Positions 22,720-35,024 of a stretch of 64,000 bases of DNA are shown in pieces (the first letter of the stretch is position 1; every line of letters starts with the position of its first letter). The notes under the pieces were generated by a model, which had not been told where the DNA came from, did not search any database, and worked only from the letters and a program-made list of their open reading frames with translations. Position numbers and translations under genes: made by a program. The stretch is taken from positions 20,992,001-21,056,000 of the forward strand of contig CM069870.1 of assembly GCA_036172665.1 (NCBI GenBank). Reading direction: 5' to 3'. The stretch is from Prosopocoilus inquinatus. Its lineage: Eukaryota > Arthropoda > Insecta > Coleoptera > Lucanidae.

Positions 22720-25700
22720 ATGCAGATTTAAAAAGTTGTGGAAAATTGTCAAATTTCAAGTCAACTGGTCCGTCTGTTTTGTTCACCTTCGATTAAAAAA
22801 AAGTGCTCCTAACTGTAACAACAAATATTCAAAAAACTATTTTGAGCAGATGGAATAAATTGCAGACAAAGTAGGCAAAAGAAAAGCTTTGTAAGACTAT
22901 CAGAACTCTCAAATTTAAAGTTAAAACTGTCAACTAAAGTTTAAACTGGAAAACATTTTTTTTCCTTTGACAGAAAAATAAAAAGAAAGTTGTCCTGACA
23001 ATTTTGAAAGCTGTTTTGAAATAGCGCATAATTAAAAAAATATTTTGACAAGAATGGAATGGATCGCAGACAAAAAGAAAATGAGGAAAATATAAGGTGT
23101 CTTAAAATTTATTTTGACAGTTAGCTATTAGCTACTTAAAAGAGAACCCTCATAGACGTTCACTTTAAAAATTGTTTTAAACATGTAAAATTTAATCACA
23201 AATCGAATTGAAAGTTGGTAACGGGAAAGGTTCATTCATCCAGATAGTTACCTGTCAAACTTTTCTGTCTATTTTGACAGTTATTTAATAAAAGAACGTT
23301 ATCTAACGAAAATATTTTGAACAGATAAAATAGCGACATCTTACTATCGCTTTTTGACCTGACATTGCAGTAGGGAAACAAATTGAAGCGGGATTTGCTC
23401 CTAATAAGTTCCCCATGCAAGGCGGCCATGCTTGCTGTCAAAGCATAATGAAAGATTTTAGAAAAATTTTGTGCAAATCGTTTTTGATTGCAGCGAGAAC
23501 CTCGAGCAGCCTCTGGACAGCTGTTTCAGCCCTGCTTGGGGCTTCTTCAGCAGAGACGTAGCTCGACATTCCCGCTGCAAACAAAAACGACTTGCCCAAT
23601 TTATTCGCATTTGCAATGTAAGAGTGATGAACAGATAAAATAGCGACATCTTACTATCGCTTTTTGACCTACTGCAATGTCAGGTCAAAAAGCGATAGTA
23701 AGATGTCGCTATTTTATCTGTTCATCACTCTTACATCGCAAATGCGAATAAATTGGGCAAGTCGTTTTTGTTTGCAGCGGGAATGTCGAGCTACGTCTCT
23801 GCTGAAGAAGCCCCAAGCAGGGCTGAAACAGCTGTCCAGAGGCTGCTCGAGGTTCTCGCTGCAATCAAAAACGATTTGCACAAAATTTTTCGAAAATATT
23901 TTGGGATGATAGACAAAAATAAACTGAGGAAAAGAAAAGTTAGATTATTTATTTTAGACAAATTGCAACGCAGATTTAAAACAAGTTAGGAACTGCAAAG
24001 GTTTACGGTTTCATACAGTCATCTGTCAAATTTTTCCGTCTAGAGTGATCTCCTTACTATTTAAAAATTTTTTTTTTTGGAATAATAGTCAAAAATAAAG
24101 TGAGACAAAGAAATGGTGGCTTATTTAAGATCATCAACTGTCAAATTTAAATTTAATCTGTCAGCAAATTTATTTCGACAGCTGGTAGTTTAAAAGAAAT
24201 CCCTTCTACATATTTTAAAAATTGGTTTGGACATGCAAATTTAGCCGCAGAGTCAATTGTCAAATTTGATTGTCTACTTTAATAGTTGTTTAACAAAAGA
24301 AGGTTCCCTTAACAATTAAGGAAATATGTTGAGCAGGTGGAATCAAGGACAGAAAAAAGAAAGTCAGGAAAAGAAAAAGTAAACTATTTAAGATTATCAA
24401 CTGTCAGACCTCTCTACAATTTTCTTTTGACAGCTGGCTGATTAAAAGAAATCTTTCCGGTTGTAAAGAAAATCTTTTTAACGAATTTGAAAAAGTCGGC
24501 AACCTAAAAGGTTTACAGTTTCGAATGAACCACTATCAAATTCGGTTGTCTGTTTTAACAGTTGTTTGTTGAAAGTAACTTCTTTTAACTATTAAATAAA
24601 AAAAATTGAGAAGAAGATGTGATGAATTGCAGACGGAAAGAGTATGAGGAATAGAAAGGACCGACTACTGAAGACCGGCAACTGTCAAACTTAAAGTTAA
24701 TCTGTCAACAATCTTGCTTTGACAGCTGGTTTTGAGCACATGGAATCCATAATAGAAAAAAGAAATTCGGGAAAAGAAAAGGCCAACAAATTAATATTGT
24801 ATCAAATGTCAAACTTCTCAACAATTTTCTTTTGACAGCTGACTGATTAAAAGAAAGTTCACCTCAATATTAAAAAAAAATGCTTTTTATCACGAAAATT
24901 GGTTAAAAGAAATTTGAACCGCGAATTTAAAAAAGTTAGCAACCGAAAATGTTTACTGCTTCGGATGATCAACTGTCAAAATTGGTTGTCTGTTTTAACA
25001 GTTGTTTGATGAAAGTAACTTCTAACTATTAAAGAAAAAAAAATGAGAAGATGTAATGAACTGCAGACACAAAGAGAGTGAGGAAACGAAAGGACCGACT
25101 ACTGAAGACCAGCAACTGTCAAACTTAAAGTTAATCTGTCAGCAACCTTGCTCTGACAGCTGATTTTGAGCAGTTTAATAAAAGAAGGTTCCCTTAACAT
25201 TTAAGAAAATATTTTGAGCAGGTAGAATCCTAGACAGAAAAAAGAAAGTCAGGAAAAGAAAAAGTCAACTATTTAAGATTGTTAACTGTCAAGCCTCTCA
25301 GCAATTTTCTTTTGACAGCTGACTGACTAAAAGAAAATCCACTTAGATATTAAAAAAAATGCTTTTCAACACGAGAATTGGTTACGAACAAAATCTGGAC
25401 TACGAATCAAAATTCAGCAACTGAAAAGGTTTATTGTATCAGATGGTTAACAGTCAAATTTGGTTTTCTGTTTTGACAGTTATTTTCTTTGTTTTGAGAG
25501 CTGGCAATCTAAAAGATAGTTCTTCTAAATAATATTAAAAATTGTTTTGGACATACAAATTGGGTCGCAGAGTCAACTGTCAAATTTGATTCTCTATTTT
25601 GATAGCTGTTTAACAAAAGAAGGTTTTGACAGTTGCTTGATGAAAGAAACTTCTTTTAACTATTAAAAAGAAAATAATGTTTTGCGAAGATGCAGAATAA

Positions 25701-26010
25701 TTGCAGACAGAAAAAGAGTGGGGAAAATAAAAGGTAAAGGCTACTTAAGGCCAACAACTGTCAAACTTAACTAAGTTAATCTGTCAACAATTTTGCTTTG
25801 ACAGCTGGTTATTTAAAGGAAAGTCTTTTTGAAGTTTTTTAAAAATTGTTTTGAGCATGGAGTCTTTTGAGACCAATAACTGTCAAACTTAACTAAGTCA
25901 AGTTAATCTGTCAACAATTTTACTTTGACAGCTGGTTATTGAAAGGAAAGTCCTCTTGAAGATTTTCAAAATTGTTTTGAGCGTGGAGCGTTTTGAACGT
26001 GGAATGAACG
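22720..26010. repeat. Diverged tandem array rich in TTTGACAGCTG / CAACTGTCAAA
   Basis: Units of irregular length repeat the order AACTGTCAAACTT, TTAATCTGTCA, TTTTGACAGCTGG, AAAAGAAA and GTTTTGAGCA, with a second sub-unit TTGGTTGTCTGTTTTAACAG. More than a dozen TTTGACAGCT or complement motifs can be counted. The repeat is old and uneven. An isolated piece (GACCGACTATTTAAGACC, GTCAACTG) occurs at about 30060-30090. The head-tail element at 23320-23890 is inserted in it. No coding frame. Confidence 0.75.
23320..23890 (+). mobile_element. Head-tail family element, palindromic form, 13-bp duplication
   Basis: Left end AACAGATAAAATAGCGACAT, right end GATTTGCACAAAATTTTT. The interior from about 23455 reads into an inverted repeat whose centre is near 23677, where GACCTACTGCAATGTCAGGT marks the turn. 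CGAAAATATTTTG directly flanks both sides (23307-23319 and 23891-23903). Apparent proteins on each strand (23458-23649 and 23664-23909) are the same sequence read from the two arms, which shows they are repeat shadows. Confidence 0.85.
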
Positions 26011-26043
26011 TGGATCAAAAGATAGTTAATGTTATGAATTTGG

Positions 26044-26345
26044 AGGTTCACAAATTATAGCCGTTAAATTTCGGAACTCTTTAATTCAAAGGTGTCGCTT
26101 TACACAATTAACAACACAAAATGAGCTTGTCTATCAAATAACACTTTTACAAAATATACTTTCTATTTATTCGAGGTATGAACCCTTCGCTTGCCAACTA
26201 CTGACTAAACTCATGGCGAATTGTACGGCTTCTATAGCACAGCCCTCTTTTGCTCGAACTTACTAGAATGACCGCGTAGCTTCGGTAATGTTCTGTGACG
26301 CAAGGTTGCGTGTCTGATGCTAAAAATAGATCTGTTTGCGCGTCA
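26044..26345 (-). repeat. Dispersed ~300-bp repeat, copy 2
   Basis: Reverse-complement partner of 5655-5949, with similar divergence along the whole length. No terminal inverted repeats or frame recognised. Confidence 0.75.
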
Positions 26346-27128
26346 CGTTAACAAGTAAAAGAAATCGTAAAAAGTATCTGCTGAGTGCGTTCAGCGACAA
26401 ATAACCGCTCTTCTCTGCAAAAATGAAAAAATAGTCTTGGCTGTATATAGGTGAACGCATTCCACGCCGGCGTTAAACGACAGAGGAATCTTTATTCAAC
26501 TGTTTTTTTTTTGTCTCAAGTAGTTTTCTTGTTTGCTTTCCAACTGAATTTTCAACAAGATAAGAATGAAATCGTAAAAATATAATGGCGGTTGCGTTCA
26601 GCAACAATTAAGCGCTCATCTCTGTAAAAAGAAATGAAACGAATAACATAATGAGTTATAAAGCGGAAAGTTCACACGAAACGCATATGAAAAGAGCATG
26701 AAATGGTACACGTATTTTTTTTTCAAGAAGTTTCCTGTTTGCGCTTCATGCGAATGTTAAAAACGTAACGTGAATTCGACGAAATCATAAATGCATTATG
26801 GTGGCTGCGTTAAAAAAAAAATATGAATCGAATAATATAATGAAATGAAATGGGAACTGAAACGAAAAATGGGACCAAAGTAAGAAATTAAGAATGAAAC
26901 GTACTTGAAAGAAATATGAAAGGATCATAAAAAGGATAGTAAAAAAAGAAATAGGAAAAGAACACGAAACAAATAAACACGTTTCTTTCACGTCCGTTCC
27001 ATGTTTTTTTCATATTCATTTCATCTTATTTTCATGTTTCTTTCATGTTAAGTTCGATATATGTCGGTGATATGTGTTCTCTAGTACCAAACATAATATT
27101 TACTGGTGGTTGATTAAAAAAATATATA
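26346..27128. other. No gene seen; purine/pyrimidine-biased AT-rich sequence
   Basis: About 26640-27060 is a purine-rich stretch with many ATGAAA, GAAAC and AAAGAA words, then a TTTCAT-rich part. It gives a long low-complexity minus frame (26785-26991) that is not a gene. Confidence 0.35.
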
Positions 27129-28324
27129 TACAGGGTATTCTTTTACTGTGCAAATAAAAAAAAACTCAGTTTAAGTACATGAAATGCTACCTTCTGTGCG
27201 TTTTTTCCGGTGGTTACCGTACTATAGCCAAAAGAATTTGGAGGTTCCACATGTTTGGAACCGTTGATATGTGCGAGAGAGAAATACTTGCCAGATCGCA
27301 ACGCCTTCCTACACACCGACCAGCGCTGAGTACCGCAGTCGAACCTATTTCGTAGCGTTTCGTAATAATAACCACCGATATTGTTTATTAATTATTTTAT
27401 TTAAAATTTTAATTCACTGAGCGAAGTAATACGTTTTACGATATCAATTATCGACGAATAAGTTTAAAACTTATGCACTAATTAGGCAAGCGCGTTAAAA
27501 ATGTTCTTCCTTCACCCTTTTACGTAAATCAACTTTTGCTGCAATCTCGCTGCTAGCTATGAAAGTATTACTACTTACGGTTCTTAGAAACAAAGTAAAT
27601 GTAAAATTTTTTGTCTTTTCAAAATAATATGGAATGAGAAATTACAATTTGTTTGTACCTCGCTTTTAATTTGTTCGGCAATTACGAACCGCAGCTTCTT
27701 GAATTGTACTAGATTTTAATTTAATACTGAAACTTGTAATTACTTGCAGTGAAGTTAACTTAAATTGTAAACGTTTTCACCGATCAGCTGTGATCGGAGC
27801 GGCTGGGTTACGTCGTTCGTGCTTAAGAGCAAGTAACGTACTAACCCTGGCCTACTTCGGCTGCGGGTTTTAATTGAAGCGGCATTCCACTTTTAGCTAC
27901 GCCAGCAATTCTCAAACGGTTTAGTGAAAATCTGCCACTGTATTTTTCTCGAAATCTATTAAATTTGTTGAACAGATAAAATAGCGACATCTTACTATCG
28001 CTTTTTGACCTGACATTGCAGTAGGATAGACAAATTGAAGCGGGATTTGCTCCTAATGAGTCCCCCATGCAAGGCGGCCATGCTTGCTGTCAAAGCATAA
28101 TGAAAATTTTTAGAAAATTTTTGTACAAATCGTTCTTGATTGCAGTGAAAACCTCGAGCAGCCTCTGGACAGCTGTTTCAGCCCTGCTTCAGGGACAATC
28201 AAGAAAGAACGATTTGTACAAAAATTTTTATTAAATTTGTGTTAAGAACAAATGAATTCTTGCCATTTATGATGATATATTACAGGTTTAAATATTTGCA
28301 CACAGTAAAAGAACACCCTGTATA
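27129..28324 (+). mobile_element. TIR element with ACAGGGTGT ends, copy 1
   Basis: Left end TACAGGGTATTCTTTTACTG TGCAAATA. Right end is the inverse (TTTGCACACAGTAAAAGAAC, ACCCTGTATA). The body aligns in reverse orientation with 50829-51836 (shared CTACGCCAGCAATTCTCAAA-type, CGGTTTAGTGAAAATCTGCC and GAAGCTGCGGTT/AACCGCAGCTTC). Neither copy has an intact frame, so it is non-autonomous. The superfamily is not assigned. It carries a head-tail element at 27969-28229 that is absent from this position in the other copy. Confidence 0.8.
27969..28229 (+). mobile_element. Head-tail family element with 11-bp duplication
   Basis: Begins GAACAGATAAAATAGCGACA and ends GATTTGTACAAAAATTTTT. The interior runs forward to CAGCCCTGCTTCAGG and then turns back through AATCAAGAAAGAACGATTTG. 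ATTAAATTTGT flanks both ends (27958-27968 and 28230-28240). The host copy at 50.8 kb lacks an insertion here, confirming it is a separate event. Confidence 0.85.
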
Positions 28325-29059
28325 TTGGCATTCTTTGAAATCGTAATTATGAAACAGAAACAGAAATCTGAAAAAAAATTGATCTGAAATCACTTAAATA
28401 TAATTTTGTCTAAGCGTATCTTAACATAGTTATGATAATACGGTGATATGAGTGTCTGCGAATGCATGATTTATGATTTATTAAACGGTGATTATGCCAA
28501 ATTAGTGGGGGTTGTAATAGATAGCAATTTAGACCGAGAATGTTCAATATTATATACCGTGTATCACGTCCTCATAAGCTTATTATTCATGACGACGAGT
28601 ACCGACGACGCTAATTTTCGCTTTTGACTCGTTACTTTTTTCCCGCTCGTTTGTTTGCTTTGGTTTTCTATATGACTCGCCGTCCACACAAATAATAAGC
28701 AATTATAATATTCAAATTATTCGAATTATCCGCCGCCGCAGTCTCTCTAATAAACGAACGAACCGAACGCAACGCGGCCAGAGTTTTCTGTTTCCGCAAG
28801 GCAGAGAGGAGGAGAATAATAGCGCGCCGCACGTTTTCCGTATGGAAGGATGGGAGGATGGTATTATCATGTTAACTGGAGAATGTTGTACAAAAGTTAG
28901 ACAACGCATTATGAAATATGTATTTCAGTGGGAAAAATCTGAAGTTCTGGAAACTCCGCCCAATTTAAAATGAGCTGTAACGTCCAGTGGACAACACATG
29001 GCATGCGTGCTAGTTAAATAATACAAAGCACTCCCTAGATCACGTTAGGATACACCGAA
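28325..29059. other. No gene seen; GC-richer 28.6-28.9 kb
   Basis: Unique-looking sequence. The minus frame at 28712-28909 lies in the GC-richer part and has no domain. It could be a conserved non-coding block. Confidence 0.3.
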
Positions 29060-29660
29060 CCAGTACTTTCATATTCACGTGCTTTAATAATTTAATATAT
29101 TAAGCATACCGTACCACCAGATAGAGATAGTAACTAGAATTGCCTTTTTATTTTATGAGAGGTAATTGGTCGGTACACATTAAGGTATTAGAGTTGCAAG
29201 CTTTTTTAAAACTCTTTCTACTAATTATATAAATACACTCTACAGTGTTCTCTCTTCTTCCAGGCGGAGGTGACGTGGCATACTAAATCAAAACTGATCC
29301 GATCAGCTTAGATATAATAAAAAAAATAATTGTTAATCACTCTTTTTCCCCTGTTATTACATTTTGTTCCGTTCCATTTTTGATGTTGGTGTTACACCCG
29401 GTTAGGCCACCCATTCCCTGTGTTGTCGAGCGGGTTGAGTTGTCTCTTAGTTTTATTGAAAAATTTGAGCGGCCGCTTTGGTCGTCTCGCGCCTTACCAC
29501 GCTGGACGTGGCCGCGTAAAGATCGCAGTAAACGCACTGCGTGTGTAAGGTCTTTTATCCAATTAGTGTTTTTCATTGGTTACACCGTATGCCAGCCGAA
29601 ATTATGTTTGTGTAAGCTAACGCTTGAGTACTCACGCGGACGCCCTACTTTTTGGGTCTT
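29060..29660 (+). repeat. Dispersed repeat, copy 2 (uninterrupted)
   Basis: Carries AGCATACCGTACC and AATTGCCTTTTTATTTTATG as in the 4.2 and 4.9 kb units. It then has CGGTACACATTAAGG, GGAGGTGACGT, TTTTTGATGTTGGTGTTACAC, GGCCACCC and GTATGCCAGCCGAAATTATG as at 6.47-6.92 kb. It joins all modules in one piece and so shows the ancestral order from which the 3.5-5.1 kb array was amplified. No coding frame is maintained. Confidence 0.75.
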
Positions 29661-30105
29661 GTATTAAACCTCGCCGACGATTATTATCCCGGCACGGAAC
29701 CATCACCAATTATACGAACAGCAAACGCTACTTGCTTTTTCTGCGTTAATTTTGTTTTTATTGCGTGTGTGAAACGTTCAAGCCAATTAATATTTTTTTT
29801 TTGTTACGTCGAGTGTCAAAAATTATGTCGGATTTTTAACACTTGCGCATTGAATTCCCAGTTGGAAGGGACTTGCCATTCATATATCCACCAGTAATTT
29901 TTCTTTATCCTACAACACTGTGGGGTAAGTAACCCTGAATTTTTTGTTAACTCGGTACGTGACAATTCCCTTATTGGTAAACCGTTTTCGCTGGTTCTCA
30001 TAATGATTTAGAAAAAAAAAATTAGAGCAAATTGATTGGATAACAAAGAAGAACGAGAGAAAGACCGACTATTTAAGACCGTCAACTGTTTTTTTTTATA
30101 CTGCC
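29661..30105. other. No gene seen
   Basis: AT-rich. A fragment of the 22.7-26.0 kb array (GAGAAAGACCGACTATTTAA) is at about 30056-30095. Confidence 0.3.
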
Positions 30106-30505
30106 CTACATGCCAACGTAAAGCTTGAGGTTATGTGTCTTATTCGTCGGTAGGTTCGCCAACGGCGTAACATCAAGTCGATCGCGCTTTGGTATCAGGC
30201 TGTTAAATGTTTAATTTCGTTTGGTTTAGGGTTTGTATAATAAACCTGTTTCATAAACCTAACGATTTTGTTAGACGCACGACATCTCGAGGCTGACGAT
30301 GCTCCAGCTACTGTCGTTATTTCTAACCTCTAGTGCAGCTTTCCCGCCTCCGTTCGTGCCGTTGATCGACATCGTTTATTCACAATCACATGCACTGCCC
30401 TACATGTCAACGTAAAGTTTAAGGTTATGTGTTTCAGTCGTCGCGTCGGTAGGCTCGCCAACCGTGTAACGTCAAACCGATTGCGCATTTGGTCTACTAC
30501 TTCGT
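30106..30505. repeat. Direct repeat, two ~110-bp copies 287 bp apart
   Basis: CTGCCCTACATG(C/T)CAACGTAAAG, GGTTATGTGT, CGTCGGTAGG and TCGCCAAC occur at about 30106-30200 and again at 30393-30495. No frame. Confidence 0.75.
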
Positions 30506-32699
30506 TTTAGATCAATTTTGGTTGGTTGTAATGGCTTTTGTCTAGACAGTTTTTGTTTCTCCGTAAATATCTTTGTTTTGATGTACTCGACGTATTGTTT
30601 TGCATTTAGATCACACGTCCCGTTATAAATTCACTGTATAAGTTACCTTACCTGAAAAACTTAGCAAAATTACGACACGGATGGAGAATTGCATTTGCGA
30701 TGCAGATATAAATAAATTATTGTTATTATTTTTTCAGTTTGAATTCATAAAAAGAGGGGAACAACAGATGTTGCATTTGCTATGCAAAAAATATCTTTAA
30801 TTGTGTGTATGAATGAGGTGCAATTTAGCAAAATTACCACACGGATGGAGAATAGCAAAAAGAGTATGTAGTTATATATTTCCTAGCTCGAGTGGGGATT
30901 TGGGGCGTGGGTCGATATTCGACGATAAATTAGTTAGCGTATAGATAGCTTTCGTGTTCCGCGGTGGTTGCCCATAATAAAAAAGATGCAGAGCGAAAAG
31001 TCGGCAGTAGAAGAAATTGGTAATTCTAGGTTGGATGTTTCGATAACGTTGGCGTGTTCGCCGTTTTCGGCTCGTTGGAGTATTTTGGCGCAACAGTCTA
31101 TTTTGGGCGACCATCTTGCGCCAACTTCACAGAAACGACCCTTAAACACTGGTCAGTTACACCACCTCCCGCCCAGTTTTGTAAATTTGATCATGAGAAA
31201 CGTTTTTGTTTAATTAATTTTGTTTAATTTTTGTTTGTTGTATTCCAATCAGGATATCACTTCACTTACAACTCGTTTTTTTCTTCCTCTGCTACCTACC
31301 GACAATCATGTTGTAACCCACCCCGTCTCCACTGAGTGGGGCAAGTATTTTCTGTTTTGTTTTTTGAAAATGCACGTTATGTGTACATGAACTTTTAATT
31401 AAATTTTCCCTCCGTCTAAAAAAATTACGGGAAGTTCTTTCAATACCCGTTTATATAATTTTTTTAACTCTCCTTGAAGTTAATACGGCTTGAAAACGAA
31501 GCGAAGAAAGAAAAAAGTTTTTTTTTTACGTGATGATTACGGACGCTGTTTCCATCCACCTATCCAAACAAGTGTTATAAAACGTGTCGGCCGGTAGTTT
31601 ATTTAAATGCGATAAATTAATTACTTCCCACAGACGTCGTCGTTAATTTCGTTCTCGCTCGTTCTCGGCGGCGGTTTTTTTTTCTTCCACAGCAAGTATT
31701 GATTTAAACAAAACCGGAGACCGCCAAATTTAACCCATCTGTCCAGGTCCCACAAGAACCCGCGGCCGCATCGGAACACAATATTTCATTTGGGACGTGC
31801 GTGCATATTTTATATAATATTAAGGAAAGAAAGAACGCAAGCGGAGGAAAGAAAAAAACGTGTATTTGTGTAATTTTCCGCCGGAAAAAAGAACGCGGCA
31901 CGGCAATATTATCTCCAAGTTGGAATTATTACTGTTATTAGGTAAGTGCACGGTACACGAAGGAATAAGTAACGCACAGTAACGATTTAAACGATACGGG
32001 CGCGGGCGTTACGTTGGTGAACATGCACGTTTGCAACATGTTCAAGGTTATCTGATTTAAATTCTATCGAGTACGTGGCTTTTTGGAACGTAATCGTTAA
32101 AGACCCTGTACGTGATAAAAATGCTGCACAATCATTACATTGAAAAAAAAAGAAAAGGAAATTCATGCGGAGTATGTTGTTCAGTTCCAGTACTTAATTA
32201 ACTATAATTAAGAAAATTGCTAAATAATCAATTTTTTTTTTAAACGTGCGGACGGGGGTTGGAAAAACCACTTTGCGTCACCTCTTCTTCCAAATATTTT
32301 TAACAATCCGGAAAATGTTGGGTTTCGATTTTCTTTGTTAGTAGTGCTTCTAGTTTTCGGTAAAAAAAAACAGAAGTCGATTTTACAATTTGTTTTCCAC
32401 GGTTGCGCAAATGGCGTTTTACCTGAATTTTTAGAATTATTGTCGAAAGTGCTTCGCTTTTTCTTCCTCTTCTGGTTTCTACTTTCCTTGGACTTGATAC
32501 AGAATGAAAAGCTTGCGAGAATATCACAAATAAAAATTTCCAAATTTTCAAATACAAACAATATATTAAAAAACGTGAAACTTACTTTATAATACAATTT
32601 AGAAAAGAATTTCGAAAAACTTTAAAATAGAAATATATTAACAAAAATATGAAATTTAGTTCCAGTAAAATTACATTAAAAAAAACAGATCTTGAAGTT
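30506..32699. other. No gene recognised; repeat fragment and GC-richer block
   Basis: About 30740-30850 holds a piece of the 15.9-17.2 kb repeat family (AACAGATGTTGCATTTGCTA). About 31520-31920 is GC-richer with TTTTTTTT and GGCGGCGG tracts. Opposed frames at 30872-31213 and 32220-32597 overlap on both strands and lack domains. Confidence 0.35.
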
Positions 32700-33050
32700 A
32701 CGTATTTATTCGCGAAATTAATTTAAAACTAAGGAAACTGACTGTTTGAAAGAAAAATTAAAATTAAAAAAAAATAATCTTTCAACCAGCAACGCAACTC
32801 GTAATTAGGCCAGGGAAAATGAGCACCAGAATGCTTAATTTCGCCTGTAGTCGGAGCTCTTATGCACTTACTTCCGTTTACGTCACGATGACGTATATAT
32901 ATTGCACTTGCGATATTCACATAAATAAATCATTATTAATATTATTTTTTCCGTTTAGATTCGTAATAAGAGAGGGTCAACAGATGTTGCATTTGCTATG
33001 CAAAAAATATCTATAATTGAGTGCATAAATTAGGTGCAATTTTGCAACTT
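32700..33050. repeat. Dispersed repeat related to 15.9-17.2 kb
   Basis: GCGAAATTAATTTAAAACTA, GGAAACTGACTG, then GTCAACAGATGTTGCATTTG and CTATGCAAAAAATATCT follow the order seen at 15.9, 16.6 and 30.74 kb. No intact frame. Confidence 0.65.
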
Positions 33051-33848
33051 CCGCAACTTCGATTTCATTCAACCTCCGCTACTTGATTCTTACCTTGTAC
33101 TAGTTACAATTAATTACAATATTATTTAATCGTAACACAATTTTTATAAAAAAAAAAAACTATGCATCTCTACGTACTATTAACTGACTGAATGACGATC
33201 CTTTAGAGTTTCACATTTAATAAAATGTGTACATAAATATTAAATGGAAAAATAAATTCCTCTAATCAACAGAATGTAAAAGAAAGAATGATAATACTCG
33301 TAGTACTTAAAGAACGTATAAATAATTTTATTTTGCTTCACTTCTTGTTAGATGTACTGGAAAAAATTATAAAGAAGAAGAACGATTATTGTTATGAGTA
33401 ATATTTCATGATCAATCGGTCGCTTTGATTATTGTGGAAAGCTAATTACATGAAATTAATTACTATCAACCAATTATTAAATTTATCACTATCAATTACT
33501 TCCTATTAATTATTAATACAGATGATGAGGTATTACTAACAAAAATTGAGAGTCCGATACAACTTCGTTTTAATTACAAAAAAAAAACACACACACACCG
33601 TGAGGAAATTGGTATCTTAATTCACGAAATTAATTTGAAACTGAGGAAATCGACTGAATTTTTTTTCGAAATTAAAAATAAAGCCAAGAATTAAACTATG
33701 GGTGACGGCCGCGGAAACTAACTTCAAGTTAAACTAAAAAAATAAACTTCAACGAGAACCTAGCGCGTAGTTAGGTTTACTGTGGAAAGCTAATTATGTG
33801 AAATTAATTACTATCAGTCACTTATTAAATTTATTACTATCAATTACT
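33051..33848. other. AT-rich, repeat fragments, no gene
   Basis: About 33100-33180 (CTATGCATCTCTACGTACT) matches about 41880-41940. About 33600-33720 carries another GAAATTAATTTGAAACTGAG piece. TTAATTACTATCA phrases repeat at 33455 and 33803. Confidence 0.5.
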
Positions 33849-33859
33849 ATAAATTAATT

Positions 33860-34921
33860 GAACCTATAAAATAGCGACATCTTACTATCGCTTTTTGACC
33901 TAACATTGCAGTAGGATAGACAAATTGAAGCGGGATTTGCTCCTAATGAGTCCCCCATGCAAGGCGGCCATGCATGCTGTCAAAGCATAATGAAAGATTT
34001 TAGAAAAATTTTGTGCAAATCGTTTTTGATTGCAGTGAGAACCTCGAGCAGCCTCTGGACAGCTGTTTCAGCCCTGCTTGGGGCTTCTTCAGCAGAAACG
34101 TAGCTCGACATTCCCACTGCAGACCAAAAACGACTTGCCCAATTTATTCGCAAATGCGATGTAAGAATGATGAACATATAAAATAGCGACATCTTACTAT
34201 CGCTTTTTGACCTAACATTGCAGTAGGATAGACAAATTGAAGCGGGATTTGCTCCTAATAAGTCCCCCATGCAAGGCGGCCATGCTTGCTGTCAAAGCAT
34301 AATGAAAGATTTTAGAAAAATTTTGTGCAAATCGTTTTTGATTGCAGTGAGAACCTCGAGCAGCCTCTGGACAGCTGTTTCAGCCCTGCTTGGGGCTTCT
34401 TCAGCAGAAACGTAGCTCGACATTCCCACTGCAGACCAAAAACGACTTGCCCAATTTATTCGCAAATGCGATGTAAGAATGATGAACATATAAAATAGCG
34501 ACATCTTACTATCGCTTTTTGACCTAACATTGCAGTAGGATAGACAAATTGAAGCGGGATTTGCTCCTAATGAGTCCCCCATGCAATTTGCACAAAATTT
34601 TTCTAAAATCTTTCATTATGCTTTGACAGCAAGCATGGCCGCCTTGCATGGGGAACTCATTAGGAGCAAATCCCGCTTCAATTTGTCTATCCTACTGCAA
34701 TGTTAGGTCAAAAAGCGATAGTAAGATGTCACTATTTTATATGTTCATCATTCTTACATCGCATTTGCGAATAAATTGGGCAAGTCGTTTTTGGTCTGCA
34801 GTGGGAATGTCGAGCTACGTTTCTGCTGAAGAAGCCCTAAGCAGGGCTGAAACAGCTGTCCAGAGGCTGCTCGAGGTTCTCACTGCAATCAAAAACGATT
34901 TGCACAAAATTTTTCTAAAAT
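33860..34921 (+). mobile_element. Head-tail family element, longest form (tandem plus inverted units), 11-bp duplication
   Basis: Two complete 312-bp units in tandem begin at 33865 and 34177 (TATAAAATAGCGACATC). A third begins at 34489, is cut at about 34584, and is followed by inverted unit sequence through to GATTTGCACAAAATTTTTC. ATAAATTAATT flanks both sides (33849-33859 and 34922-34932). The two 96-residue minus frames (33980-34270 and 34292-34582) are almost identical because they are tandem repeat shadows. The plus frame at 34648-35043 is the inverted arm running on into host sequence. None is a gene. Confidence 0.85.
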
Positions 34922-35024
34922 ATAAATTAATTATTGATACAGATGATGAGGTGTTACTAATAAAGACTGAGAGAACGATACGATTGATTTGGTTACAAAA
35001 AAAACACAACGTGAAGAATTGGTA

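Noticed and set aside
23458..23989. Apparent conserved proteins on both strands
   Set aside because: Same peptide from the two arms of a palindrome. A repeat shadow, not a gene family.
32220..32597. 125-residue minus frame with overlapping frames on the plus strand
   Set aside because: AT-rich low-complexity composition and no recognisable domain on either strand.
33980..34582. Two nearly identical 96-residue minus-strand proteins
   Set aside because: They are read from tandem copies of the head-tail repeat, end at the same place in each unit, and the same frame is broken in other copies.
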